A stretch of DNA of 33,578 nt from an uncultured Eubacterium sp. (GTDB lineage Bacteria; Bacillota; Clostridia; Lachnospirales; Lachnospiraceae), in assembly GCA_910586445.1 (NCBI GenBank), contig CAJUHV010000041.1, forward strand, positions 1 through 33,578, given 5' to 3'. Position 1 is the stretch's first letter. Each line of letters opens with the position of its first letter. The position numbers and the translations under genes were made by a program. The notes under the pieces are model-generated. The model saw only the letters and a program-made list of their open reading frames with translations, was not told the origin of the DNA and made no database searches. Shown piece by piece: positions 1-7,762 of the stretch.

Positions 1-1
1 C

Positions 2-55
2 TCCACCAAGTGTGAAGCACATCTCACGGAAAGCATTTTTCAAACACGCTCTAGT
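2..55. repeat. Left copy of 54-bp terminal inverted repeat
   Basis: Positions 2-55 are an exact reverse complement of 33525-33578, with no mismatch over 54 bp; the match stops at position 56 (t against g). The copy begins at the window edge, so the full repeat may extend outward. No transposase is visible next to it. It could be the edge of an insertion sequence, a dispersed palindromic element, or one of two recombination sites facing each other across the locus. Confidence 0.95.
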
Positions 56-285
56 TTTTTATAAGCATTTTTGAAAATAACGGCACACCAAGAATTGTTT
101 TGAAAGAGACGCAGATCAGACAAATTATTTCACAGTGAGTGAAAAATTTAATAATAAAAAAATTCAGAACTAAAAAAGTTCTGAAAATAAAAGTACCAAT
201 AGTACATAATTCTTACACAAAAGTTATCTATAAGCATTTTATATCATTTCTGTCAAATTTGCAACTATTATGTAAAAATTAGCAG
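56..285. other. AT-rich leader without a gene
   Basis: Between the left terminal repeat and the terminator at 286 the sequence is very AT-rich. I see no convincing coding frame, only short inverted repeats (for example tttcac-agtga-gtgaaa at 128-144) too weak to interpret. A partial echo of the terminal repeat (aagcatttttgaaaa near 63-77) lies just inside the left end. Confidence 0.5.
163..185 (-). terminator. Weak candidate terminator for leftward transcription
   Basis: An 8-bp perfect inverted repeat (ttcagaac / gttctgaa) with a 7-nt A-rich loop is followed, on the minus strand, by a run of T (positions 155-162 read as A on the + strand). The stem has only three G:C pairs and no minus-strand gene is seen upstream, so this is a shape match only. 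Confidence 0.3.
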
Positions 286-315
286 AAACCACCATATTGT
301 TCTGGTGGTTTTTTG
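286..315 (+). terminator. Rho-independent terminator in the leader
   Basis: The stem aaaccacca (286-294) pairs with tggtggttt (303-311) around an 8-nt loop and runs into a T tract to 314. This is a good intrinsic terminator for rightward transcription. It lies upstream of the proposed promoter at 447-475, so it most simply insulates the locus from transcription entering from the left. If a promoter exists before it, it could act as an attenuator. Confidence 0.7.
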
Positions 316-446
316 TTTGTCATTGTGCATTTTACATAAAAAGTTCGTTTCTAAAATTACAAATTCAAAACAAATAAAAAATAACAGACATTGCATGATC
401 CATTTAAAGAAATTTTCAATCTGCATTTTATTTATTCAAGAAAGCA

Positions 447-475
447 TTGATTCACATTGGTTCTGATACTATAAA
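447..475 (+). promoter_or_regulatory. Candidate sigma-A promoter for the locus
   Basis: TTGATT (447-452) and TATAAA (470-475) are separated by exactly 17 bp, in an AT-rich region about 110 bp upstream of the first start codon. No comparably good match precedes any other gene in the window, so this is the best candidate for driving the long + strand operon. It is predicted from sequence only. Confidence 0.5.
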
Positions 476-498
476 AAATTTACTAATGTTTTTTCTCA

Positions 499-525
499 CA
501 TAACATTTGTGTAAGAAATGTTATG
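499..525. promoter_or_regulatory. 10-bp inverted repeat, candidate operator
   Basis: cataacattt (499-508) and aaatgttatg (516-525) form a perfect inverted repeat with a 7-bp spacer. It sits about 25 bp downstream of the proposed -10 box and 62 bp before the XRE regulator start. Size and position suit an operator bound by a dimeric HTH protein, most simply the adjacent regulator acting on its own promoter. As RNA it could also form a 5' UTR hairpin. Confidence 0.5.
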
Positions 526-587
526 CACAGTAATTTATAGTTCTTTCTCGTATTTGGAGCAGGGCAGGGTGCAGAATGGAGGAAGTT

Positions 588-959
588 ATGAAGGAACTGG
601 ATTATGCCAGGATCGGCATGAGAATTCGTCAGATCCGAAAGGTGAGGGGCTGGTCGCAGGATGAGCTGGCAAAGCGGTGCGGCATAAGCATGTCATTTTT
701 AGGGCATATTGAGCGCGGAACGCGGATTATGAGCATGGAGACTTTTGCAAATATATGCGGGGCGCTTGATGCCGGAGCTGATGAGATCCTGTGGGGAGTG
801 GCGCATTTGTCGGATGATATGGTGCAGGATCTGTGGAAACCGTCAGTCAGGGAGCCGGAAAGCAGGACGGATCAGAAGGCGGCTGGAAAAGGTAACGACA
901 GCTATGCTATGTATATACGCATTATGAAATCCGTGGCAGAGATTATGAACGAAGCATGA
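588..959 (+). CDS. XRE-family HTH transcriptional regulator
   Basis: A 123-residue protein with an N-terminal HTH_3 (Cro/CI) domain: RIRQIRKVRGWSQDELAKR forms helices 1-2 and ISMSFLGHIERG the recognition helix (about residues 10-60). The C-terminal half is charged and unassigned. Start: the ATG at 588 has GGAGG at 578-582 with 5-nt spacing; the upstream in-frame ATG at 576 has no ribosome site and would add four residues. It is the first gene of the cluster, and its stop overlaps the next start by four bases (ATGA), so it is co-translated with the glycan genes. A likely role is locus-specific control through the inverted repeat at 499-525. The family is clear; target and direction of control are inference. 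Confidence 0.88.
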   Translation: MKELDYARIGMRIRQIRKVRGWSQDELAKRCGISMSFLGHIERGTRIMSMETFANICGALDAGADEILWGVAHLSDDMVQDLWKPSVREPESRTDQKAAGKGNDSYAMYIRIMKSVAEIMNEA

Positions 960-2272
960 GGAAAAAAGTATTAATGATTTCTTCTGTGTCGTCCATGATT
1001 GACCAGTTTAACATGCCGAACATATGCCTGATGCTGGATATGGGATACGAAGTGCATGTGGCCTGTAATTTTGAAAAAGGAAATACATGTTCTGCAGAAA
1101 GAGTGAACAAACTGAAAGCAGCATTGTCGCAGATGCATGTCATCTGCCATCAATGGGACTGCCCGAGAAGCATGCAGCGTGCGGGGGATTTCATCAGGGC
1201 GTTCTGGCAGCTGTGGGATCTGACTGGAAGGCACCGGTTTGAATGGATGCACTGTCATTCGCCGATCGGCAGCGTGCTGGCAAGAGCTGTGGCATGCAGG
1301 CGGGGAATCCGGGTTATTTATACCGCACATGGCTTTCATTTTTATAAAGGCGCTCCTTTGAAAAACTGGCTGCTGTTTTATCCGGTGGAAAAAATGCTTG
1401 CGCATGTGACAGATGTGTTAATTACCATTAATAAGGAAGATTATCTGTTTGCCAGAAAAAAGCTGAAGGCAGGAAAGATCTGCTATACACCGGGCGTCGG
1501 GATAGATACGGAACGTTTTCGCCGACAGCCGGGAGCAGAAGGCGGCGTCTGCCAGGACAGCGAAAAGCAGAAGCATGCAGCGGGCTTTTGCGGCTGTCCG
1601 GGAGCAGAAGGCACCCGGCAGGACAGTGAAAAAGGAAAGAGGCATGGGGAGCAGAATGCCGCAGATACACTGCGGGCAGCAGAAAGAAAAAAATTCTGCA
1701 GGAAATACAAAATACCTGTAAATGCAGTGATCCTGTTATCCGCAGGTGAATTAAACCGCGGCAAAAACCACCGTATGGTGATCGGGGCGATGGCAGGGAT
1801 GTCAAGGACAGATGTTTATTATCTGATCTGCGGGCTAGGCGGACTGAAGGAAGAGCTGTTAAAATATGCGGACAGCCTAAATGTCAGGGACAGGATTCGT
1901 ATGCCGGGGTATCAGGAAAATATGCCATGGTTTTATCAGAATGCTGACATTTTTGTGTTCCCATCGGTACGTGAAGGAATGCCTGTGGCATTAGCGGAGG
2001 CGATGGCAGCAGGGCTGCCCTGTGTCGTGTCGGATATTCGCGGCAGCCGCCAGCTGATTTCCGACAAGGACATGCGGTTCTGCCTGGGCAGACAGGATCA
2101 GCTAGGCAGGATCTTGGAAACACTGGCGTCAAGCAGTTATTTAAGACAAAAATATGGGGCGGAAAATCAGGTCAGTGCTGATAGGTACAATATAGAAAAT
2201 GTGAAAAAGCGCATGAAAAAAATATATTGTTACTGTTCGGGCTTATGCTGCCAGCCACAGAACGAGTCTTAA
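956..2272 (+). CDS. GT4-family glycosyltransferase (GT-B fold) with repetitive linker insert
   Basis: 438 residues. The N-terminal Rossmann half has the CHSPIGSVLAR and YTAHGFHFYKGAP motifs typical of capsule GT4 enzymes, and PGVGIDTERF ends this half near residue 185. The C-terminal GT4 donor domain runs from about residue 255, with SAGELNRGKNHR, PGYQENMPWFYQNADIFVFPS and REGMPVALAEAMAAGLP (nucleotide-sugar binding; E-x7-E motif). Residues about 190-240 are a Gly/Glu/Lys/Gln-rich insert between the domains. It contains an imperfect in-frame duplication (PGAEGGVCQDSEK and PGAEGTRQDSEK), visible in DNA as ccgggagcagaaggc at 1529 and 1598, 69 bp apart. The tail is Cys-rich (YCYCSGLCC). It probably acts early in repeat-unit assembly at the cytoplasmic face. 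Donor and acceptor cannot be told. Confidence 0.88.
   Translation: MRKKVLMISSVSSMIDQFNMPNICLMLDMGYEVHVACNFEKGNTCSAERVNKLKAALSQMHVICHQWDCPRSMQRAGDFIRAFWQLWDLTGRHRFEWMHCHSPIGSVLARAVACRRGIRVIYTAHGFHFYKGAPLKNWLLFYPVEKMLAHVTDVLITINKEDYLFARKKLKAGKICYTPGVGIDTERFRRQPGAEGGVCQDSEKQKHAAGFCGCPGAEGTRQDSEKGKRHGEQNAADTLRAAERKKFCRKYKIPVNAVILLSAGELNRGKNHRMVIGAMAGMSRTDVYYLICGLGGLKEELLKYADSLNVRDRIRMPGYQENMPWFYQNADIFVFPSVREGMPVALAEAMAAGLPCVVSDIRGSRQLISDKDMRFCLGRQDQLGRILETLASSSYLRQKYGAENQVSADRYNIENVKKRMKKIYCYCSGLCCQPQNES
1529..1632. repeat. Imperfect 69-bp-period duplication in the GT4 linker
   Basis: Two copies, 1529-1566 and 1598-1632, share ccgggagcagaaggc and a following caggacag-gaaaa block. The second copy is three bases shorter, so the reading frame is kept. 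They lie in the interdomain linker, where length changes should be tolerated. Confidence 0.75.
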
Positions 2273-2333
2273 TAATGCTTTTCGTTAAAACCACAATAGC
2301 CGGCGATCCAGAGCGGAGGTGCATCAGTCAGAA

Positions 2334-4175
2334 ATGAGCAGCATAAAAATATTTGTGTCACATTCACCGGACAGCCATAATATCCGGCCGGAAATGCCCT
2401 TTTTCTATCATATAACCGCAGGAAGTGATTTCCAGACAGAGCCGCTGCCTGGGCATATGCTGCAGGATAATACCGGGGATCACATTTCATATAAAAACAG
2501 GTCTTTCTGCGAGCTGACGGTGCAGTACTGGGCGTGGAAAAATACAGAGGCGGATTATTACGGCTTCTGCCATTACAGGCGCTATTTTTCATTTGCACCG
2601 GAAAAGATGCGGCAGGCGGACTGCGGCTGTCTTGTGTTTCCATATTTCAACAGGCATGTACAGGCGCTTTTATGCATGGACGGGGAGGCGGTCCGCCGCA
2701 AGGTCGGGCAGCATGACTTTCTGATTGCGGAAGGCATACCGGTTCATGCGCTGGGTGCACGGAGCGTCACAGACCATTACCGGAAAGCACCCGGCTTGAA
2801 TATCAGGGACCTGCAGCTTTTTTATAAGATTCTTGTAAAAAAGTACCCAGAGCTTGCAGGCGCGGCAGCGTGCTACCTAAACGGCAGTATTTTTTATCCA
2901 TGCAATATGTTCATTATGAAAAAAGAGCTGTTTGTACATTACTGCGACATGCTGTTTACGGTACTGGAAGAGTTTGAACGCCGGGCAGATATGGGCTCCT
3001 ATTCAAGGGAGGCGTACCGCACGCCGGGGCATCTGGGAGAGCGCTTTGCCGGAATCTATTTCACGTATCTTGGCAGGCAGGGCGGATACAGGCTCGGGGA
3101 GCTGCAGATGGCCATGATCGGGAATGCGCAGGCGGAGACGTACGAAAAGCCTGCCAGAAATGAAATCAATGAGATCAATGAAATCCCGGTCGTATTTGCA
3201 GCCGATAAAACCTACCTGCCGATGCTGTGTGTCTGCCTCCGGTCTCTTGTAAACTGCGCGGACCCGGACAGGAATTATCATATCTATATCCTGCATACGG
3301 AGCTGGACAATGCGTGCAGGCAGACATTTTTAAAGGCATTTTTAATAGAAAATGTCAGGGTTGAATTTGTGGATGTGGGGCCGCATGTATATGGGTACCG
3401 CCTAAGGGCAAAAGAGCATATTACAAAGGAAACCTATTACAGGTTTTTGATACTGGATCTGTTTAAGGACTGCCAAAAGGTGGTCTATCTTGATACGGAC
3501 ATCATTGTGCGCAGGGACATTGCGCAGCTGTATGATACGCAGCTGGGGGACTGTTTGATTGCGGCAGCGGCAGATGCGGACTTTGCGGGGCAGTGTAACG
3601 GGGCAAACATGGATACGGCGCACTACTGTGCGAAGGTGCTGAAATTAAGCAGTCCGTCTGCATATGTGCAGGCAGGCGTGATCGTATTCCATGTTTCTGA
3701 AATGAGGAAAACAATAAGAGTGAGAAAACTTATGCGGATGGCAGAGCACGGAAATTATATGTATTCCGATCAGGATATTTTAAATATTGTCTGCCAGGGG
3801 CGGATAAAACTGTTGGATATGGCTTGGAATGTAATGGCAGACAGCGGACGGGGCAGGGCTGATGTCATCCGGCAGGCACCGAGGAGCATCCTGCAGGACT
3901 ATGAGAGGGCAAGAAAAGATCCGTATATTATCCATTACTGCGGCAGCGCAAAGCCGTGGAAATATCCGGGCGGGGATTTTGCAGAAGAGTTCTGGGAGGC
4001 CGCAAGGAAGACGCCTTATTATGAACAGCTGCTGGGTATCATGGCCGGGCAGGAGAGCAGGGACACAGTGCTTGAAAAAACAGTCGGCATGCTCAGGAAT
4101 GCTGCAAAAAAAATCCTGCCGCAGGGCAGCAGGATCAGGCGGAGCATCGGCAGGCTGTACTGGAAATTAAAATAA
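2334..4175 (+). CDS. DUF4422-GT8 bifunctional glycosyltransferase
   Basis: 613 residues with two catalytic-type domains. Residues 1 to about 260 match DUF4422: IKIFVSHSPD at the start, then the ELTVQYWAWKN / DYYGFCHYRRYF signature and a NMFIMKKELFVHYC block. Residues about 285-570 are a GT8 domain: PVVFAADKTYLPMLCVCLRSL, the metal/nucleotide-binding YLDTDIIV (DxD), YVQAGVIVFHV, DQDILNI and the C-terminal IIHYCGSAKPW. The domains are joined by an Asn-Glu-Ile linker repeat. Start: the ATG at 2334 follows GGAGGT at 2315-2320 by 13 nt, a long spacing; an in-frame GTG at 2319 overlaps that site and is less likely. GT8 enzymes usually transfer Gal or Glc with retention. The two domains may add consecutive sugars (inference). 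Confidence 0.88.
   Translation: MSSIKIFVSHSPDSHNIRPEMPFFYHITAGSDFQTEPLPGHMLQDNTGDHISYKNRSFCELTVQYWAWKNTEADYYGFCHYRRYFSFAPEKMRQADCGCLVFPYFNRHVQALLCMDGEAVRRKVGQHDFLIAEGIPVHALGARSVTDHYRKAPGLNIRDLQLFYKILVKKYPELAGAAACYLNGSIFYPCNMFIMKKELFVHYCDMLFTVLEEFERRADMGSYSREAYRTPGHLGERFAGIYFTYLGRQGGYRLGELQMAMIGNAQAETYEKPARNEINEINEIPVVFAADKTYLPMLCVCLRSLVNCADPDRNYHIYILHTELDNACRQTFLKAFLIENVRVEFVDVGPHVYGYRLRAKEHITKETYYRFLILDLFKDCQKVVYLDTDIIVRRDIAQLYDTQLGDCLIAAAADADFAGQCNGANMDTAHYCAKVLKLSSPSAYVQAGVIVFHVSEMRKTIRVRKLMRMAEHGNYMYSDQDILNIVCQGRIKLLDMAWNVMADSGRGRADVIRQAPRSILQDYERARKDPYIIHYCGSAKPWKYPGGDFAEEFWEAARKTPYYEQLLGIMAGQESRDTVLEKTVGMLRNAAKKILPQGSRIRRSIGRLYWKLK
3159..3185. repeat. 9-bp tandem repeat (3 copies) in the DUF4422-GT8 linker
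   Basis: Three near-identical copies of aatgaaatc (the middle copy has one a-to-g change) encode Asn-Glu-Ile three times at residues 276-284, exactly between the two domains. Gain or loss of a unit would change linker length without breaking frame. Confidence 0.85.
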
Positions 4176-4223
4176 GCATAGCAGATTTAATAATTCTGGC
4201 TGAAACACAGGAGAAATTGTTAT

Positions 4224-5012
4224 ATGAATAAGACAACAGGGCGGCTTTACGGGCTGTATCGCTACCGCGCTTTAGTCAAACAGCTGGTCATAAAGGATAT
4301 CAGGCTGAAATACAGGAGGAGTTTTCTGGGATATATATGGAGCGTGTTAAATCCGCTGATGGTCATGCTTGTCATGTATCTGGTATTTTCTCATATGTTC
4401 CGATTTGACGTGGAGAATTATCCTGCATACCTGATCATCGGCCAGACACTGTTTACATTTATGACAGAGGCTACGAATCAGGCAATTTATTCGGTGACAG
4501 GAAACAGCGCGCTTTTGAAAAAAGTCTATGTGCCTAAATATGTATTTACGTTATCGAAAGTGACAGGCTCGCTGGTGAACCTGCTGTTTTCTATGGGGGC
4601 GATGCTGATCGTATTTGTCTTTACGAAGGTAAAATTTTCATTGTATATGCTTTTTATACCTGCTGTCATGGCGCAGCTGTATCTGTTCAGCCTGGGGCTT
4701 GGATTGTTTTTGGCACAGGCAGCGGTGTTTTTCAGGGACATCCAGTACATTTATAATGTGCTGACAACTGCATGGATGTATGCAACGCCGCTGTTTTATC
4801 CGGTGGAGCAGCTTCCAGAAACGATGAGGAGGCTCATCTGGGCAGTGAATCCGATGTACCATTACGTTACGCAGTTTCGGACGCTGGTATTGTCACAGAA
4901 GCTGCCGGAGCTGGATACGGTGCTGTATGGGTGTCTGGCTGCAGTGGTATTTTTAACAGCCGGGATATGGGCTTTCGCAAAAAATCAGGATAAATTTATT
5001 CTTTATATATAA
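4224..5012 (+). CDS. ABC-2 type polysaccharide export permease (Wzm/TagG-like)
   Basis: 262 residues with a cytoplasmic N-terminus (YRALVKQLVIKDIRLKYRRSFLGYIWSVLNPL, the hallmark of TagG/Wzm/RfbA permeases) and about six hydrophobic segments, including VMLVMYLVFSHMF and LLFSMGAMLIVFVFT. The MYATPLFYPVEQLPE and WAVNPMYHYVTQFR motifs are also typical. An AGGAGA ribosome site precedes the ATG. Twenty bases downstream lies the partner ATPase, so this pair is the exporter of the locus. It should flip a finished or part-built undecaprenyl-linked glycan across the membrane. No Wzx flippase or Wzy polymerase is seen, which agrees with ABC-dependent export. Confidence 0.93.
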   Translation: MNKTTGRLYGLYRYRALVKQLVIKDIRLKYRRSFLGYIWSVLNPLMVMLVMYLVFSHMFRFDVENYPAYLIIGQTLFTFMTEATNQAIYSVTGNSALLKKVYVPKYVFTLSKVTGSLVNLLFSMGAMLIVFVFTKVKFSLYMLFIPAVMAQLYLFSLGLGLFLAQAAVFFRDIQYIYNVLTTAWMYATPLFYPVEQLPETMRRLIWAVNPMYHYVTQFRTLVLSQKLPELDTVLYGCLAAVVFLTAGIWAFAKNQDKFILYI

Positions 5013-5032
5013 AACAGGTTCGGAGTATAAAA

Positions 5033-5767
5033 ATGGACAGCAGGGTAGTAGTAGAGATTAAAAATGCGGCAGTTCGTTTTAACATGGCCAGCCAGAGAGT
5101 CAGCAGCTTAAAAGAATATGTCATCAAATTTTTGAAAAAAGAACTGATGTTCCAAGAATTTCTGGCTCTTCAAGATATCGACCTGGAGATCCGCGCGGGC
5201 GAGTCCTGGGGGATCATAGGAACGAATGGAGCCGGAAAGTCTACGCTTTTAAAGCTGATCTGCGGCATATTAAAGCCATACAGGGGTTCTGTAAAAGTGA
5301 ACGGCAGCATAGCGCCCCTGATCGAGCTGGGCGCGGGATTTGACGGGGAGCTTACCGCAGAGGAAAATGTGCTGTTAAACGGGACGCTGATGGGCTATTC
5401 AGAAAGCTTTATGAAGGAGCATTTTGAAGAAATCATTGATTTTGCACAGCTGCAGGGTTTTTTGGATATGCCGATTAAAAACTATTCCTCAGGAATGGCG
5501 GCAAGGCTCGGGTTTTCGGTGGCGACAGTGGTGCAGCCGGACATCCTGATCTGCGACGAGGTGCTGTCTGTCGGGGATTACAGGTTCCAGGAAAAGTGTG
5601 AGGAAAGAATGGGGCATATGCTGGAGGCAGGCACAACGCTGCTGTATGTTTCACATTCAAACGAATCCGTGAAAAAACTGTGCAGCCATGCACTGTGGCT
5701 GGAGAACGGGCGTCCGGTAATGAGCGGGGCCGCAGAAGAGGTATGTGCGGCATATATGGGAGAGTAA
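5033..5767 (+). CDS. ABC transporter ATPase for glycan export (Wzt/TagH-like), short form
   Basis: 244 residues. Walker A GTNGAGKST, signature NYSSGMAARLGFSVA, Walker B ILICDEVLSVGD, and the switch His in LLYVSHS are all present, as is the family motif IELGAGFDGELTAEEN. The protein ends right after the nucleotide-binding domain. It therefore lacks the C-terminal carbohydrate-binding domain of some Wzt proteins that reads a terminal cap, and export need not be tied to a capped chain end (inference). It follows the permease by 20 bp with a CGGAG site 8 nt before the ATG, and is followed 5 bp later by the first GlfT2-like gene. Confidence 0.93.
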   Translation: MDSRVVVEIKNAAVRFNMASQRVSSLKEYVIKFLKKELMFQEFLALQDIDLEIRAGESWGIIGTNGAGKSTLLKLICGILKPYRGSVKVNGSIAPLIELGAGFDGELTAEENVLLNGTLMGYSESFMKEHFEEIIDFAQLQGFLDMPIKNYSSGMAARLGFSVATVVQPDILICDEVLSVGDYRFQEKCEERMGHMLEAGTTLLYVSHSNESVKKLCSHALWLENGRPVMSGAAEEVCAAYMGE

Positions 5768-5772
5768 GAGAA

Positions 5773-7692
5773 ATGGTGGAATCTGTAAAAAGGCGGCTGC
5801 GGCTGAGCAAAATAATTTTTCCGGTAAAATACATGGCCGGCCATCACGCCATGTATTTTAGGCTGTCAAAAGGAGCGCAGCTTCGTCAGGACAGACTGTA
5901 TCTGCCGCCGGGTTCTGCATTTTCGTGCAGTACCTATTTTAATTCGCTTTCGATCGGGAAGTGGAGGAAATATACATATTTAGAAGAGGTAAGGCTGGCT
6001 GTATCCATATGCGGACAGTTTAAAATAAGGCTCTGCCAGATGAAGCTGGCAGGAGAACATGCTGTGCATAAAATCTTAGCAGAACACGAAGTGTCTGCGC
6101 AGGCATGCAGGGAATTTATTTTTACGTTTCCAAAAGCCGCGGATGGACTGCTGTATTTTGAGCTGATGGGAGTGAAAGCGGGCGGGATTTTTGCCGGTGC
6201 AGAGTATTTTACTGAGATCGAGGAAAGCCGGGTACGCCATGTCCGGCTGGCAGCGGGCATATGTACTTACAAAAGAGAAGCTTATGTGCTGAAAAATATA
6301 GAGCTTCTGCTGCACAATCTGCAGCAGGAAGAATGCGTGCTGAAAGACAAATTGGAAATATTTATCGCGGATAATGCAGGTACGCTTAGCAGTGGAACAG
6401 GCAGCAGGGACAGGCTGTTTACGGAGAATGAGCAGCTTCATCTGTATACAAACCGTAACTGCGGCGGAGCAGGCGGCTTTGCCAGATGCATGATGGAGGC
6501 AATAAAACGCAGGGGACAGGCAGGCTTTACACATATGATCCTGATGGATGATGATGTAGTGATCGAATGGGGATGCCTGGAAAAAACCTATGCGGTCTTA
6601 TCTATTTTAAGAGAAGAATATCAGGATGCATTTATTGGAGGCGCCATGCTGCGTATGGACAGGAAAAATATCCAGGCAGAATCAGGTGCCTTATGGAACG
6701 GTGGCAGCATTCTTTCGCTGAAAGCCGGGTATGACCTGGAGCAGGAAACAGACTGCATACGCAATGAGACAGAGGAAAAAAACGGCATGCATGCGGAATA
6801 CAATGCATGGTGGTACTGCTGCTTTCCGATGGAGACAGTCACAAAAAGAGGGCTGCCGCTGCCGTTATTCATACATCATGATGATGTAGAGTGGGGGCTT
6901 AGGAATATGCGCCGGCTGATACGGATGAACGGCATCTGTATCTGGCATGAGCCGTCGGAAAGCAGGTATACGGCGGAGCTTGCCTATTATAATATCCGTA
7001 ATTTATTGATCTGCAATGCCGTGCATCCGCGGCAGGGCTGCAAAAGGCAGAGCCTGTCGGTCATATGGAGAGAGTTTTTCCGAAACAGCTTTTTGTATCG
7101 CTACCGGCATGTCGAGGCTGAAATAAAAGGAATTGAAGATTTTATGAAAGGCACGGCATTCTTAAAAAAGACGGATGCGCAGAAGCTGCACCAGAAGCTG
7201 TGCCGTATGCGTTATAAGGCAGGAAATATGCGGGATATGAAAGAGCTGTCAGCGGGAAATATGCGGGACATAAAAGAACTGTCAGCAGGAAATATGCGGG
7301 ATATAAAAAGACTGGCGGCAGGAAAAATTACGCGGTCGGGTGCAGGACGCGCGGGAATATTTGAAAAACTGTGCAGGAGTATGCTGCTGAACGGACTGTT
7401 TCTGCCTTCGCGGAAGATCTGCTATGTGCCCGCCGAAAATGTCTCCAGCTTTGCAGCGTGGAGAAGCCGTCAGGCGGTATTTATAGATGAAAAAAATGGG
7501 AGCTGTTTAAGGCTGGAGCGGAACCGGAGGCTGTTTTTAAAATGCTTTCTGCGGATGTGCAGGGTAACGGTGAGGCTGATGAAAAACTATGGAAAAATAG
7601 GAGAAAGCTATAGGAAAAAGATCCACGCAGTCCAGACAAATTCATTCTGGGAAATGTATCTGGAGCTTTATCCAGAAAAAAATGGAGTTTAA
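5773..7692 (+). CDS. GlfT2-like galactofuranosyltransferase-type GT2, copy A
   Basis: 639 residues. An N-terminal beta-sandwich-like region (to about 160; YFNSLSIGKWRKYTYLEEV) precedes a GT2 core. Core motifs: ADNAGTL, TNRNCGGAGGFAR, LMDDDVVIE (Asp259-261, metal/UDP binding), NAWWYCCFP, HHDDVEWGLRN (Asp370-371, place of the catalytic base in mycobacterial GlfT2) and ICIWHEP. The C-terminal part is helical and basic. Start: the ATG at 5773 has GGGAGAG about 8 nt upstream; an in-frame start at 5680 would sit deep inside the ATPase gene and has no support. It is a paralogue of the next gene. The family normally polymerises galactofuranose from UDP-Galf, but no UDP-galactopyranose mutase (glf) is present, so the donor is uncertain. 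Residues 484-516 are three copies of an 11-residue repeat absent from copy B. Confidence 0.85.
   Translation: MVESVKRRLRLSKIIFPVKYMAGHHAMYFRLSKGAQLRQDRLYLPPGSAFSCSTYFNSLSIGKWRKYTYLEEVRLAVSICGQFKIRLCQMKLAGEHAVHKILAEHEVSAQACREFIFTFPKAADGLLYFELMGVKAGGIFAGAEYFTEIEESRVRHVRLAAGICTYKREAYVLKNIELLLHNLQQEECVLKDKLEIFIADNAGTLSSGTGSRDRLFTENEQLHLYTNRNCGGAGGFARCMMEAIKRRGQAGFTHMILMDDDVVIEWGCLEKTYAVLSILREEYQDAFIGGAMLRMDRKNIQAESGALWNGGSILSLKAGYDLEQETDCIRNETEEKNGMHAEYNAWWYCCFPMETVTKRGLPLPLFIHHDDVEWGLRNMRRLIRMNGICIWHEPSESRYTAELAYYNIRNLLICNAVHPRQGCKRQSLSVIWREFFRNSFLYRYRHVEAEIKGIEDFMKGTAFLKKTDAQKLHQKLCRMRYKAGNMRDMKELSAGNMRDIKELSAGNMRDIKRLAAGKITRSGAGRAGIFEKLCRSMLLNGLFLPSRKICYVPAENVSSFAAWRSRQAVFIDEKNGSCLRLERNRRLFLKCFLRMCRVTVRLMKNYGKIGESYRKKIHAVQTNSFWEMYLELYPEKNGV
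7222..7320. repeat. 33-bp tandem repeat, three copies, in GlfT2-like copy A
   Basis: Units at 7222-7254, 7255-7287 and 7288-7320 encode GNMRDMKELSA, GNMRDIKELSA and GNMRDIKRLAA. They are nearly identical in DNA, so the duplication looks recent, and each keeps frame. The paralogous gene next door has no such repeat at this place, which marks it as a local expansion. Confidence 0.95.
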
Positions 7693-7750
7693 AGCAGCCG
7701 CAAATGTACCTGGAGCTTTATCCAGAAAAAACGGGGTTTAAAGCAGCCGC
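7652..7750. repeat. About 50-bp tandem duplication spanning the stop codon of copy A
   Basis: Unit 1 (7652-7701) and unit 2 (7702-7750) are nearly identical, with one A fewer in the homopolymer and a few substitutions. Unit 1 holds the last codons and stop of copy A; unit 2 is a non-coding echo of that same 3' end filling most of the gap to copy B. This is a duplication scar. Confidence 0.93.
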
Positions 7751-7762
7751 AGCTGAATAAAT

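Noticed and set aside
128..144. tttcac-agtga-gtgaaa inverted repeat in the leader
   Set aside because: A six-bp stem in AT-rich DNA is expected by chance; no gene or promoter is tied to it.
1..575. CRISPR array, tRNA or small gene in the leader
   Set aside because: No regularly spaced repeats, cloverleaf or coding frame with a ribosome site was seen.
5680..5772. Longer N-terminus for GlfT2-like copy A starting inside the ABC ATPase gene
   Set aside because: No ribosome site, 88-bp overlap with a well-defined ATPase end, and the family-like sequence begins after 5773.
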